From NCBI GenBank assembly GCA_030123765.1, contig JASJXX010000009.1, forward strand, positions 1 through 47,686: a stretch of DNA of 47,686 bases, written 5' to 3'. Both the position numbers and the translations under genes were made by a program. Positions 8,796 to 19,532 of the stretch are shown here, in pieces. Position 1 is the stretch's first letter, and each line of letters starts with the position of its first letter. Under the pieces are notes generated by a model. The model was given only the letters and a program-made list of their open reading frames with translations. It was not told the DNA's origin and made no database searches. Origin of the DNA: Actinomycetota bacterium (lineage in GTDB: Bacteria > Actinomycetota > Acidimicrobiia > Spongiisociales > UBA5794).

Positions 8796-9565
8796 GGATC
8801 TCCTTGCCCGAGCATTGCCCGGAAGCGTAATTCTGCGGCATCCTCGTCGTACGACATCATGATCGGAGCGTACGGTTCATCCTGGGTGACTCGCACGATC
8901 CCCCATCGTGCGAGTTCGAGGAGCGCCAGGAAATACGCGACCACCTCGTCATCACGCTTGCAGTGCGCGACGACTTCATCAAAATCGGATGCGATCATCA
9001 TGGCCATGCGGGCCTGAAGGTCGACCATCGCATCATGAATGGAAGGGAGCTCCAGGGCAAGGTGGTCCACGTCAGGATCAAGATCAGGCTCCGACAGCAC
9101 GCGTTCAGCGATGCGTACAAGTTGTTGAGCGTCAACAGGGAGGATGACTTCGGGTGGGGGTGGCGCTATCTCCGGGGGGAGACCGGCCTGGCGGGGGAAG
9201 TGCCGGTCTGCCGCGTCCATACGGTGCCGAAACACGGCGGCGACATCCTTGAATGTGAGGCAGGCCAGAAGTCTCGAGAGCAGTCGGTCTCGCTCCTCGG
9301 TCATCGCGAGTTCCTCGTCCATGTCGACGGGCTCATCGTCAGGGAGGAGGTGACGAGCCTTGATCTGTATCAGCGTCGCGGCGATCAGAAGGAAGTCGCT
9401 TGCTCCCTCGATATCAAGTTCTCGCATCGTGTCGATGTAGGCGATGTACTCGTTGACGACATCGACGAGACTCAACTCGGTGATGGCGAGTTGATGCGTG
9501 GTGATGAGCTGGAGTAGGAGGTCGAGAGGACCTTCGAACATCCTGGTGCGCACTTCGAACGACAT
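8792..9565 (-). CDS. scpA: segregation and condensation protein A
   Basis: ScpA is the kleisin that bridges SMC heads and binds ScpB. The conserved N-terminus FEGPLDLLLQLI begins about ten residues after the ATG at 9565, which fits the family. A longer frame reaches 9643 but its extra 26 residues look non-coding. The product is then 257 residues, with LIQIKARHLLP in the N-terminal helical domain and a C-terminal winged helix ending near 8800. The gene follows the HD-domain gene after about 47 bases and is coupled to scpB. Confidence 0.94.
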   Translation of the reverse strand: MSFEVRTRMFEGPLDLLLQLITTHQLAITELSLVDVVNEYIAYIDTMRELDIEGASDFLLIAATLIQIKARHLLPDDEPVDMDEELAMTEERDRLLSRLLACLTFKDVAAVFRHRMDAADRHFPRQAGLPPEIAPPPPEVILPVDAQQLVRIAERVLSEPDLDPDVDHLALELPSIHDAMVDLQARMAMMIASDFDEVVAHCKRDDEVVAYFLALLELARWGIVRVTQDEPYAPIMMSYDEDAAELRFRAMLGQGDP

Positions 9566-9612
9566 CGGCACGCCATGATAACGAGCACACACCGGGTATC
9601 CGGAGTCAGGTC

Positions 9613-10095
9613 TCAGATCTCGTCGGCACGTTCGAGGCGGCACCAGAACTCGGGATTCACTCCAGTGGGAGGACCTGAAGGATGGTTCCGCGCGAAGTGA
9701 ACGGCGAGATCGGATGCTCCGAGCTCTTCGAGTCGATCCGCTCCGATTTCACCGTGGGCGAGATACCGTCTCCAGCGCCGGGTCACTGGTAGTCGAAGGC
9801 TGTGCAACACCGTCGCTGTGGACCGAGAGAGAGCGCCGAGATCCGACGCCACCTTGCCGATGTCGTGCAGGAGTGCCGGTGCAGCGAGATCGAGGTCACC
9901 GTCGACGCGTTGCCACACGTCGAAGGCGTGGCGCTGGTCCGCGGATCGCTGGGAGAAGAACGCTCTCCTCAGGGCCGGTTCGAGTGCTCCAGCGATGAGC
10001 TGCTGTTCGGAAGGGGTGAGCGGCGCGGCGGTCACGAAGCCGACGAATCGGCGTACGAGATGTCCCGCGAACGCTAGCTTGCCTTTGTCTTGCAC
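9613..10095 (-). CDS. HD-domain protein of unknown substrate
   Basis: The roughly 160-residue product has an HD-type metal-dependent phosphohydrolase signature: RHAFDVWQRV followed by LLHDIGK, then a later ARNH segment. The exact substrate is unknown. The start is unclear. The conserved part begins just after the stop of the upstream DksA-like gene (GHLVRRFVGF). The only canonical starts are GTGs inside that gene at 10095 and 10125. I use the shorter one. Its place between dksA-like and scpA is where Mycobacterium carries parA-like genes (from memory), so this neighbour differs. Confidence 0.75.
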   Translation of the reverse strand: MQDKGKLAFAGHLVRRFVGFVTAAPLTPSEQQLIAGALEPALRRAFFSQRSADQRHAFDVWQRVDGDLDLAAPALLHDIGKVASDLGALSRSTATVLHSLRLPVTRRWRRYLAHGEIGADRLEELGASDLAVHFARNHPSGPPTGVNPEFWCRLERADEI

Positions 10096-10424
10096 TCGAT
10101 GCACATGACCGAAGTTGGCAGACACTCCAACCGATCGTCACCTATCGGCCCGCCACACTCCGTGCAGCTGCCGTAAGTGCCGTCTTCGATCCTTGCTATG
10201 GCACGCTCGACGTCGTCGAGGTGTGTCTTGAGATTCTCGATGATCCCCATCGTCTCCGTGCGCTCCGCTGTCGCTGCCCCGGCATCGGCGAACGCGTCTC
10301 CAAAGACCATCTCCCCTGTGAACTCGCCGTTCTTGTCGGCGCCCAGCTCTGCGAGCTGATGGAGCAGAGTCACCTGTTCGCCTCTGAGATCCGCTGCTGT
10401 CTTCACGATGTTGGTGGGTGGCAT
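10074..10424 (-). CDS. TraR/DksA-family zinc-finger protein
   Basis: The 116-residue product carries a C4 zinc finger at its C-terminus (CTEC and CIEC about 18 residues apart, with GGPIGDDRLECLP between) after a helical region containing FGDAFADAGAATAE. This architecture matches the DksA/TraR family, which can bind RNA polymerase through the secondary channel. Many actinobacterial members have other or unknown roles. The ATG at 10424 is preceded by GGAGGGAG at a good distance, so I prefer it to a start at 10478. It is the first gene of the scpA-side group, after a 92-base gap. Confidence 0.88.
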   Translation of the reverse strand: MPPTNIVKTAADLRGEQVTLLHQLAELGADKNGEFTGEMVFGDAFADAGAATAERTETMGIIENLKTHLDDVERAIARIEDGTYGSCTECGGPIGDDRLECLPTSVMCIECKTKAS

Positions 10425-10516
10425 CCGTCTCCCTCCAGTTCGCACCCGGTTGCACGTTCTCGTCCAACGAACGTTCACTTCCCCACAGGTTAGTCGAGGG
10501 GGGTCTCAAGGGGGAG

Positions 10517-13140
<2,624 letters not shown>

Positions 13141-14745
13141 CTACGGTGCGCGCTGAGCCGCGGCGATGGCGAGCAGCTCCGTCGCGTGCTCCCTCCCCTT
13201 CTCCGATGCGGAGAGTCCGGCGAGCATACGAGCAAGCTCCTCGATCCGTTGGCCATCCCTGACCTCGACGATCGTCGTCGTGGCGCCGCTGCGTCGCACA
13301 ACGAAGTGGCGGTCGGCGAATGCAGCCACCTGCGGCAGGTGTGTAACACCGATGACCTGCCGATCGTTCGAGAGCGACGCGAGTTTTTTTCCCATCGCAA
13401 GGGCGGTGGCTCCTCCGATGCCCGAGTCGATCTCGTCAAATGCGACAAGGTCGACGTCTGCACTCCCCGACGCGAGAGTCAACGCGAGGACGAGACGACT
13501 CAGCTCTCCCCCGGACGCAATGGCTGCGACAGGTGCGGGCTGCAGACTCTCGTCTGAGGCGAATAGCACGGTCGCCGAGTCCGCTCCTTTTGGACCCGCC
13601 CTCACGCGGGTGACGGAGATTGCAACGACGGGGGTTGCGAAACCGAGCTCGGTGAGGTGGGAGTGCGCAGCATCCGCGAGGCGGTTCGCTGCGTTGATCC
13701 GTGCTTCTCTCAGGGCGTCTCCTCTCTGGTTCAGATCGGAGGTAGCTTCTTCAAGTCTCCCCGCGATCGCGCCAGCGGAGGTGAGGAGCGTCGAAATCTC
13801 CTGTTCACGTACTCCTGCATTCTCACGGAATGTCTCGATGTCTTCGAGCGAGTCGCCGTACTTGCGTTTGAGCGATCCGAGCAGAGCGATCCGCTGCTCG
13901 GTCTCGTCGAGTCTGCCAGGATCCATCTCGAGGTCCGAGGCGTAACGCGCTATCTCTCCTGCAAGGGCGGAGAGAGCGGTAGAGCTCTCCGTCACCTGCC
14001 GGGTGATGTCACTCAGGGAGGGGTCGATGCTCATTGCATCCTCAAGGGCTCGAAGTGCGGTCGCGATGTGACCACCCGCGCCATCGTCGGTCAGTTCGTG
14101 AAGAGCAGTGTGGATCGCAGCAGCCAGTGACTCGGCGTTGCGCAGGCGCACAACGCGCCCACGAAGCTCTTCGTCGTCCCCGGGGGCGAATCCTGCAGCG
14201 TCGATCTCCTCCATCTGGAAGCGAACTGTCTCGAGTTCACGCGCGAGGGCCCTGTGGTCGGATCCGAGGAGGTCTGCCTCCCGCTGCACTGTCTCCAGGG
14301 CTGACCACGCGCTCTCGTACTCTGCGACCCGGGGACGCTCCCCCTCCGTGAGCAACTGGTCCACGAGCCGTCGGACCCCGCGCGACGAGGTAATCATGTG
14401 CTGATCATTCTGACCCACGATTGACACGCGGGGGCCGATCTCCTGCCGCAGAGCAGCCGCGGTGCTGATCGCCCCGCTGAGATATGCCTTGGATCTCGTT
14501 GAGGTGACGACGCGGCGCACCACGATCTCAGTCTCGCCCACGAAGCGGGCCGACACTTCAGCCTCATCTCCGTGAGGGCCGATGAGCCCTCTGCTTGCCG
14601 ATTCGCCGATCAAGAGGCGCAGCGCACCGAGCATCACGGTCTTGCCTGCTCCTGTCTCGCCCGTGATCACCGTGAGGCCTTCCGCCGGTGTGATCGATGC
14701 GTTCGGAATGAGCCCGAGATTCGTGACAACGATCTCCTCAAGCAT
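13141..14745 (-). CDS. recN: DNA repair protein RecN
   Basis: RecN is an SMC-like ATPase that acts at double-strand breaks. The 534-residue product has Walker A GETGAGKT at residues 29-36, a long central coiled-coil region (about 150-370), the signature SGGELSRLVLAL and Walker B DEIDSGIGG near the C-terminus. The start at 14745 overlaps the nadK stop by 8 bases. A frame reaching 15054 is an antisense artefact of nadK. The usual GQHEHQ segment reads GQNDQH. The order tlyA-nadK-recN matches Mycobacterium Rv1694-Rv1696 (from memory). Confidence 0.95.
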   Translation of the reverse strand: MLEEIVVTNLGLIPNASITPAEGLTVITGETGAGKTVMLGALRLLIGESASRGLIGPHGDEAEVSARFVGETEIVVRRVVTSTRSKAYLSGAISTAAALRQEIGPRVSIVGQNDQHMITSSRGVRRLVDQLLTEGERPRVAEYESAWSALETVQREADLLGSDHRALARELETVRFQMEEIDAAGFAPGDDEELRGRVVRLRNAESLAAAIHTALHELTDDGAGGHIATALRALEDAMSIDPSLSDITRQVTESSTALSALAGEIARYASDLEMDPGRLDETEQRIALLGSLKRKYGDSLEDIETFRENAGVREQEISTLLTSAGAIAGRLEEATSDLNQRGDALREARINAANRLADAAHSHLTELGFATPVVAISVTRVRAGPKGADSATVLFASDESLQPAPVAAIASGGELSRLVLALTLASGSADVDLVAFDEIDSGIGGATALAMGKKLASLSNDRQVIGVTHLPQVAAFADRHFVVRRSGATTTIVEVRDGQRIEELARMLAGLSASEKGREHATELLAIAAAQRAP

Positions 14746-15514
14746 GGTCGAGTCCGAAGTTTTCGCGCACGGCGTGAGGAAAGGGACGTCGTTCAAGCGT
14801 GAGAAACTCGACGAAGGTTGCTCCACTGCGGATCGTGATTGGTTCGTTCGGTGCGACCGTGCACAGTTCATGGCGGTCAACGTTGATGCGTGCGGGCCGA
14901 TCTCCGACGATTGTAAGGGTGACGACAGCATCGGACGCGAGGACGATGGCTCTCGAGAGGAGGCTGTGCGGCGCAATCGGGGTGAGAATGAGAGCGTCCA
15001 GACTCGGGTCGACGATGGGCCCGCCAGCCGAGAGCGAGTAGGCCGTAGATCCAAGCGGCGAAGCCACGATGATGCCGTCAGTGCGGTACGTCGCGAGTGG
15101 CCTCCCGTTTATCTCGACAGTGACTTCAATAATTCGCTGGGAGATGACCTTCTCGACTACTACGTCGTTGATCGCAGAAGAAGCGTGTGGGCCTGTGGAG
15201 ACCGAGACGGTGCTGCGTCGCCTGATCAGGAAGGTATCAGCGGAGATCGCCTCAGCCAGGTCGGTGAGCTCATCCTGTCCGAATTCGGCGAGATATCCCA
15301 CTCTTCCGACGTTGATGCCGCAGATCGGGACTCCACTTCGCACCGCGATGGCGGCGGCCTCGAGAACGGTCCCGTCTCCCCCGATCGCGACCACGAGGTC
15401 AACGTCGGTGTCGTCGACTGCTACGCCATTTTCTGCGAGCAGGGCAGCCAATCGCGTGGCTACGGCAGTGGCCCTTGGACTGTCGTCTCTGACGACGAAC
15501 TTGACTCGATTCAC
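14738..15514 (-). CDS. nadK: NAD kinase
   Basis: NAD kinase makes NADP from NAD with ATP or polyphosphate. The 258-residue protein has the GGDGT motif at residues 45-49, NVGRVGYLAEF after it, and the substrate-binding TDGIIVASPLGSTAYSLSAG region. The GTG start overlaps the tlyA stop as GTGA, and the gene's end overlaps recN, so the three are coupled. Confidence 0.96.
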   Translation of the reverse strand: MNRVKFVVRDDSPRATAVATRLAALLAENGVAVDDTDVDLVVAIGGDGTVLEAAAIAVRSGVPICGINVGRVGYLAEFGQDELTDLAEAISADTFLIRRRSTVSVSTGPHASSAINDVVVEKVISQRIIEVTVEINGRPLATYRTDGIIVASPLGSTAYSLSAGGPIVDPSLDALILTPIAPHSLLSRAIVLASDAVVTLTIVGDRPARINVDRHELCTVAPNEPITIRSGATFVEFLTLERRPFPHAVRENFGLDHA

Positions 15515-16299
15515 GCTGACATCCCATCAAGGGCTGACTCGATCGTACGCGATGTGACAGTACCGCGTCCGCGTCTGAAGCACGCGAGGTACTCGACATT
15601 TCCCGTCATCCCGGTGATCGGCGACTCCATGAGGCCGATGCACCCGAGACCGATGTCAGCGAAGGAGGCGAGAACGGTTGCCAGGACCTCGATCCTGATG
15701 GCGGCGTCTCGAACGATGCCTCCTCTGCCCACAAGATCTCTGCCAACCTCGAATTGGGGCTTGATCAGGAGCACCCAGGTGGCTCCGACTCCGCCGAGTG
15801 CAGCGAGATGGGATTGCACGGTGCGCAAGGAGATGAACGACAGGTCGGCCACGATGAGATCGAAAGGAGCGCCGAGCTCTCGCGGATCCGCTAGGCGTAT
15901 GTTCGTGCGCTCAACGACCTGTACCCGCTCGTCGCTACGGACTCTCCAGTGCATCTGGCCGTATCCAACGTCGAGGGCGAGCACGGAGTCGGCGCCGCGC
16001 TGCAACAAGCAGTCAGTGAAACCTCCCGTGGATGCACCCACATCGATCGCTCTCCTGCCTCGCACCTTGACATCGAACACGTCGATGGCTGCGTCGAGCT
16101 TGCGACCCGCTCTGCTGACGAATGGATCAGGTGGCTCTTCAACGTGGAGCGGCTCGTCCGGCGCCACAAGCGTCGCGGGTTTCGGCGAGGTGTTCGCGCC
16201 GACTCGCACGAGCCCGGCCTCGATGGCGCGTTTCGCCTCCGAGCGGCTCTCGACCAGCTTTCGGCGGACCAGTTCGGAGTCAAGCCTTCTGCGAGTCAG
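15511..16299 (-). CDS. tlyA: TlyA-family rRNA 2'-O-methyltransferase, apparent CTG start
   Basis: TlyA methylates ribose 2'-hydroxyls in 16S and 23S rRNA and, in mycobacteria, affects capreomycin sensitivity. An S4 domain (about residues 1-45) precedes an FtsJ-like SAM-binding domain with DVGASTGGFT at 86-95. The only canonical start, a GTG at 16209, would remove most of the S4 domain. The frame stays open upstream and reads TRRRLDSELVRR, the normal TlyA beginning, directly after a CTG at 16299. That CTG overlaps the preceding gene's TGA as CTGA. No ATG, GTG or TTG lies between this point and the upstream in-frame stop. The full product is 262 residues. Confidence 0.92.
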   Translation of the reverse strand: MTRRRLDSELVRRKLVESRSEAKRAIEAGLVRVGANTSPKPATLVAPDEPLHVEEPPDPFVSRAGRKLDAAIDVFDVKVRGRRAIDVGASTGGFTDCLLQRGADSVLALDVGYGQMHWRVRSDERVQVVERTNIRLADPRELGAPFDLIVADLSFISLRTVQSHLAALGGVGATWVLLIKPQFEVGRDLVGRGGIVRDAAIRIEVLATVLASFADIGLGCIGLMESPITGMTGNVEYLACFRRGRGTVTSRTIESALDGMSA

Positions 16300-16472
16300 G
16301 ACTGGTCTCGCTCACGCGGGTCGGTGGAAACGCCTGTCCGGTCCAATTCACGCTGAAGACTGGAGGCGAGACCCTCAGCGATGTCCGCCGCCCCGGCAGG
16401 ATCGCAGGAGCGAAGCACCTCAAGCGCAGGGGCGTCTTCTTCAATGTTCTCTGCGGTGAGATGTTCGACCAT
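16296..16472 (-). CDS. conserved small protein, 58 aa (Rv1693-like position)
   Basis: This 58-residue acidic, helical-looking protein sits between the HAD phosphatase and tlyA. Mycobacterium tuberculosis has a small hypothetical of similar size at the same place (Rv1693, from memory). The ATG at 16472 has AGGGAT a little upstream and lies 8 bases past the phosphatase stop. Starts at 16478 (GTG) and 16511 (ATG) are possible. Its TGA overlaps the CTG start of tlyA. No domain is recognisable. Conserved position suggests a real, translated linker gene. Confidence 0.68.
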   Translation of the reverse strand: MVEHLTAENIEEDAPALEVLRSCDPAGAADIAEGLASSLQRELDRTGVSTDPRERDQS

Positions 16473-16479
16473 GGACACA

Positions 16480-17313
16480 TTATCCCTCATCGAGAGACGT
16501 TCGTTCACCATTGTTGAGGAGAAGTCCCGGCAGGTCGGCTACGGATGCGATGACATGATCGGGTTTGAGATGTGGGGGGACCTCGGAGGGTCGTCGCGTC
16601 ACTCCCGAGAGCGTCAACACTGATGTCCACCCTGCTGCCTTTGCGAAAGCGATATCCGTCTCCGGGCGGTCCCCGATCATCCACACTCTGGGTCCCTCGA
16701 TCTTGTCCCTGATTACGTCGAGCATCGCTTCTGACGGTTTGCCGCACGTAACAGGCTTCTGTGCTGAGGCCTCTGCGATGGCAGCAACTATGGCTCCTGC
16801 CCCCGGGGCCACTCCGTTGGATGTGGGTATCGTCGCATCGGTATTCGTGGCGACGAAGACCGCACCGGATCGAATCGCACGGGCAGCTCGATGAATCTTC
16901 TCATACGTGATACCACGGTCAAGTCCGACGACCACGGCCCGGGGGAGATCCTCCCCGTCGGCTGCCGCGACTCCGTGGGCGACCAGCGTGGCCTGGAGTC
17001 TGGGTGAGCCGACTACGTACGCGGACGTCAAGCCGTGTTCGCGCAGGTACCAGATCGTTGTCATCGACGAAGTGATGATCGCGGAAGGATCGATTGCCAC
17101 GTCCATCCGGGTAGCGAACTCGGACGCCACCGTCTCAGGCGTCTTTTCGGAATCATTTGTCGCGAAGAGGAGCGTCCATCCGAGACGCGTCAGGATCTCG
17201 ATCGTCGACCTGGCACCGGGAATCGGGGATGACCCGAGATAGATCACTCCGTCCAGGTCAAACACGATCGTTCCCAGGAGGGACCGGACCGTCTTGGTCT
17301 CCGACACCGTCAT
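16480..17313 (-). CDS. HAD-IIA family phosphatase
   Basis: The 277-residue product is a NagD/PGP-type HAD hydrolase. It has the nucleophile motif FDLDGV with D19 and D21, TND at the second motif, a C2 cap in the middle, and GKPS plus GDRPETDI as the third and fourth motifs. Mycobacterial Rv1692 at the same position is reported as a glycerol-3-phosphate phosphatase (from memory), so that activity is a reasonable inference. The ATG at 17313 follows GTAGGAGC, a usable ribosome-binding site, four bases after the stop of the frame-disrupted gene. Confidence 0.9.
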   Translation of the reverse strand: MTVSETKTVRSLLGTIVFDLDGVIYLGSSPIPGARSTIEILTRLGWTLLFATNDSEKTPETVASEFATRMDVAIDPSAIITSSMTTIWYLREHGLTSAYVVGSPRLQATLVAHGVAAADGEDLPRAVVVGLDRGITYEKIHRAARAIRSGAVFVATNTDATIPTSNGVAPGAGAIVAAIAEASAQKPVTCGKPSEAMLDVIRDKIEGPRVWMIGDRPETDIAFAKAAGWTSVLTLSGVTRRPSEVPPHLKPDHVIASVADLPGLLLNNGERTSLDEG

Positions 17314-17317
17314 GCTC

Positions 17318-17832
17318 CTACCGTTCTACCCACTGCTCTTCGGCGAACCGGACATAACCAACCGACGTGAGCCGTCGCGGTTGTCCTCTGATCGCGGTGT
17401 GCCGAACAGTACCCCTCTCGGTGTCGATGAGCTTTACGCTCCCGACGCGCCAGGAGAGGCCCCCCCTGATGGTCAGATTCTTCAGAAGTGGCCTGCCAAC
17501 GGCAGAATGGTGCGGAGACCAGCGCAGATGTACGTCCGTTACGAGATCACCGTCAAGGACTTCGAACGCTCTCGGGCATCGTCGGGCTCGTTGACCTCGA
17601 CGCGACCGAGCTCCTCCCTCACGAGGGTACGACAACCCCGTTGATCGACGCGAGGAGGAGTGACCTCGACCGGGCCGGAGCGTTGCTCGAGCCAATTGTT
17701 CTCCTCACCGAGCGCGGCGAACGTCTCCGAGCGGTCAGTTATCGGGACGCGAACGGCATACGGTCGAAGCTCTTGAGGGGAGAGGTCTTCAGTGGCCGAT
17801 CGCGGAGTCCCCCACGTTCGCGGCTGTGTCAG
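17318..17832 (-). pseudogene. hypothetical protein ORF split by a frame change
   Basis: Two minus-strand frames look coding and meet near 17572. The first runs from a CTG at 17832 (overlapping the GNAT stop as CTGA) to a TAA at 17539. Its good stretch includes PYAVRVPITDRSETFAALG and ends with an unlikely tail after DDARE. The second frame becomes protein-like exactly there (AFEVLDGDLVTDVHLRW) and ends at 17318, four bases before the phosphatase start. Removing two bases from the repeated GAGA in CGAGAGCG joins them into one protein of about 170 residues. No classical slippery site is visible. It could be a true pseudogene, an assembly error or two overlapping genes. I do not recognise the family. 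Confidence 0.6.
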
Positions 17833-18320
17833 TTGTGAGAGTCGGGGTCGGGATCCGCTGTGTGCATGATGATCGAACGCGCGGCGAACCCGTGGGACTC
17901 GAAGAAGTTCTTTGCTGCTCGCTGCCCGGGACCGACGGGTGCGTCGAAGTGGCGGATGCCTCTCTCCCTCAGACGGCCCATGACCTCGGTGAGCATCACG
18001 TGACCGACGCCGACTCCCCTCGCGTCAGGCTCCGTGTAGATGAGGCGGAGCCGCCCGATCTTCGTCCCGCCCGCCCTCGCGAGCATGGGCTCCACGGTTG
18101 CCCACACGAAACCGACGGGTGACGCATCGATCTCTCCGACGAGGATGAAAGATCCGTCGTCCTGGATAGCGCGAAAGAGAGAGAGATCGAATCTCTTGTC
18201 AAGCCCGTCGGTGAGCGCCCATATGGGTTTGCGAACGGTCTGCTCGCGCTCCATCTCGTTGTAGAGCGAGACGAGTCTGAACACGTCGCCGTTGCGAGCC
18301 CTGCGTGCTGTGAGTTCCAT
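17829..18320 (-). CDS. GNAT-family N-acetyltransferase
   Basis: The 163-residue product has the GNAT fold signatures: an acceptor-side N-terminus and the acetyl-CoA binding motif YTEPDARGVGVG near residues 95-106 followed by HVMLTEVM. A C-terminal FFESHGF segment completes motif B. The acceptor is unknown. TACGCT sits 7 bases before the ATG with no Shine-Dalgarno sequence, so a leaderless transcript is possible. Its stop TGA overlaps the CTG of the next ORF. Confidence 0.88.
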   Translation of the reverse strand: MELTARRARNGDVFRLVSLYNEMEREQTVRKPIWALTDGLDKRFDLSLFRAIQDDGSFILVGEIDASPVGFVWATVEPMLARAGGTKIGRLRLIYTEPDARGVGVGHVMLTEVMGRLRERGIRHFDAPVGPGQRAAKNFFESHGFAARSIIMHTADPDPDSHN

Positions 18321-18347
18321 GGCGGCGAGCGTAGCTTGGAGCTGCGT

Positions 18348-19064
18348 TTAGCTCCGGTCAGCTTTAAAGCGCGAACGGATTCCCCACCTCGTGATGAGAC
18401 CGATGGCTTCGAAGGCGATCGCGCCCTTCATCTTCGATTCGCCGTAGATCCTGTCGCGGAACGTGATGGGGACTTCGACGATCTCGAGTCCTGCCTGCTC
18501 AGTTCTCCACGCCATCTCGACCTGGAAGCCGTACCCCGAAGCCTCGCATGATGACGGGTCTATCTTGTGGAGCGTCGTGTCGCGAAATGCGCGGAAGCCC
18601 GCTGTGGAGTCACGTACCGAGAGTCGGAGCATCACGGACGCATATCTGTTCCCGCCCCGCGAGAGCACCCGCCGATACCACGGCCACCCCCGGGTTCCGC
18701 CCCCGGGCACGTACCGCGACCCGATGGCGAGATCAGCACCCTCTTCGACGGAGGCAACTAACCGGGGAAGATCGTTCGGGTCGTGTGAGAAGTCTGCATC
18801 CATCTCGCACAAGATGTCGTAGCCGAGTTCGAGGCCGTGAGCGAATCCGGCTGCATAGGCAGGTCCGAGACCTCCCTTCTCTGACCGATGAAGGATGCTG
18901 AGCCCCGGGTCTGACGCGGCGAGGTCATCAACGAGACGGCCCGTTCCGTCGGGAGAGCCATCATCGACGACGAGGAGGTCGTATCCGAGAGCACGCACCG
19001 CCGACACGATGCCGGTGATGTTCTCAGATTCGTTGTAGGTGGGGACGATGACGAGAACGCGCAT
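18348..19064 (-). CDS. polyprenol-phosphate mannose synthase-like glycosyltransferase (GT2)
   Basis: This family-2 glycosyltransferase resembles actinobacterial Ppm1/dolichol-phosphate mannose synthase, which transfers mannose from GDP-mannose to polyprenyl phosphate for cell-wall glycoconjugates and protein mannosylation. VIVPTYNE opens the protein, VVDDGSPDGT is the first nucleotide-sugar motif, and EMDADFSHDP contains the metal-binding DxD. YGFQVEMAWR and FRDRIYGESKM lie in the C-terminal part, and no transmembrane helices follow. Two starts five codons apart (19079 and 19064) are possible. I chose the one that begins MRVLVIV. Confidence 0.9.
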   Translation of the reverse strand: MRVLVIVPTYNESENITGIVSAVRALGYDLLVVDDGSPDGTGRLVDDLAASDPGLSILHRSEKGGLGPAYAAGFAHGLELGYDILCEMDADFSHDPNDLPRLVASVEEGADLAIGSRYVPGGGTRGWPWYRRVLSRGGNRYASVMLRLSVRDSTAGFRAFRDTTLHKIDPSSCEASGYGFQVEMAWRTEQAGLEIVEVPITFRDRIYGESKMKGAIAFEAIGLITRWGIRSRFKADRS

Positions 19065-19124
19065 AAGAGAGTCTGCCACAGGGAGAGCTTCGGCATACGT
19101 TGAAGACCACTTGAGCCGGAGTGA

Positions 19125-19466
19125 TCACCGCGCGCAGTCGAGACAGATCTTTCTCCGTTTTGCGGCAAGCTGATTCTTCCGCTTCACAAGGAAGCAGATC
19201 GAACAGACGAACTCGTCTGAAGCAGCTTCATCGACTTCCTCAGCCTCAAGGGCGATCTCAGCGCGTCGAATGGCTCGCATCTCAGCGGCCTCATCCACGA
19301 CGATCGCCTCGTTGCTCTCATCTTCGGTGAGCATCTCGAGTTCTTCAGCCTCGAGTTCGTCGAGAGCCTGCGTCGCCTCAGATTCGCCTTCAGATGATCC
19401 GCTATCCGTCCCGCCGGTCTCTGCTGCGTCGAACGCTGGGAAGTCTTTAGGGGTCTCGGGGGTCAT
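19125..19466 (-). CDS. DUF4193 zinc-binding actinobacterial protein
   Basis: The 113-residue product has a very acidic N-terminal region and a C-terminal C4 zinc finger (CSICFLVKRKNQL and CLDC), matching DUF4193 proteins found across Actinobacteria. These are of unknown function, though a regulatory or RNA-polymerase-associated role is often guessed. The ATG at 19466 has GAGAGGAAC directly upstream and is preferred to a start at 19502. It is probably monocistronic or leads the Ppm1-like gene. Confidence 0.87.
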   Translation of the reverse strand: MTPETPKDFPAFDAAETGGTDSGSSEGESEATQALDELEAEELEMLTEDESNEAIVVDEAAEMRAIRRAEIALEAEEVDEAASDEFVCSICFLVKRKNQLAAKRRKICLDCAR

Positions 19467-19532
19467 GTTCCTCTCGGTTCTTACTGTGTGGGCGCGGAGC
19501 ATACTCGCGTGGAAGTGGAGTTCAATATATTT

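Noticed and set aside
10066-10082. HD-domain gene starting at CTA in a CTAG overlap with the DksA-like stop
   Set aside because: CTA is not a credible initiator; GTG codons at 10095 and 10125 are available, so it was not added to the CTGA pattern.
10469-10476. GAACGTTC palindrome upstream of the DksA-like gene as a LexA box
   Set aside because: The actinobacterial LexA box is CGAAC-N4-GTTCG; the spacing here does not fit, so it is probably chance.
14746-15054. recN reading frame starting at 15054
   Set aside because: The extra residues are the nadK sequence in another frame; RecN's normal start is at 14745.
17560-17580. programmed -1 frameshift in the split ORF
   Set aside because: No X-XXY-YYZ slippery heptamer or evident downstream structure at the change of frame.
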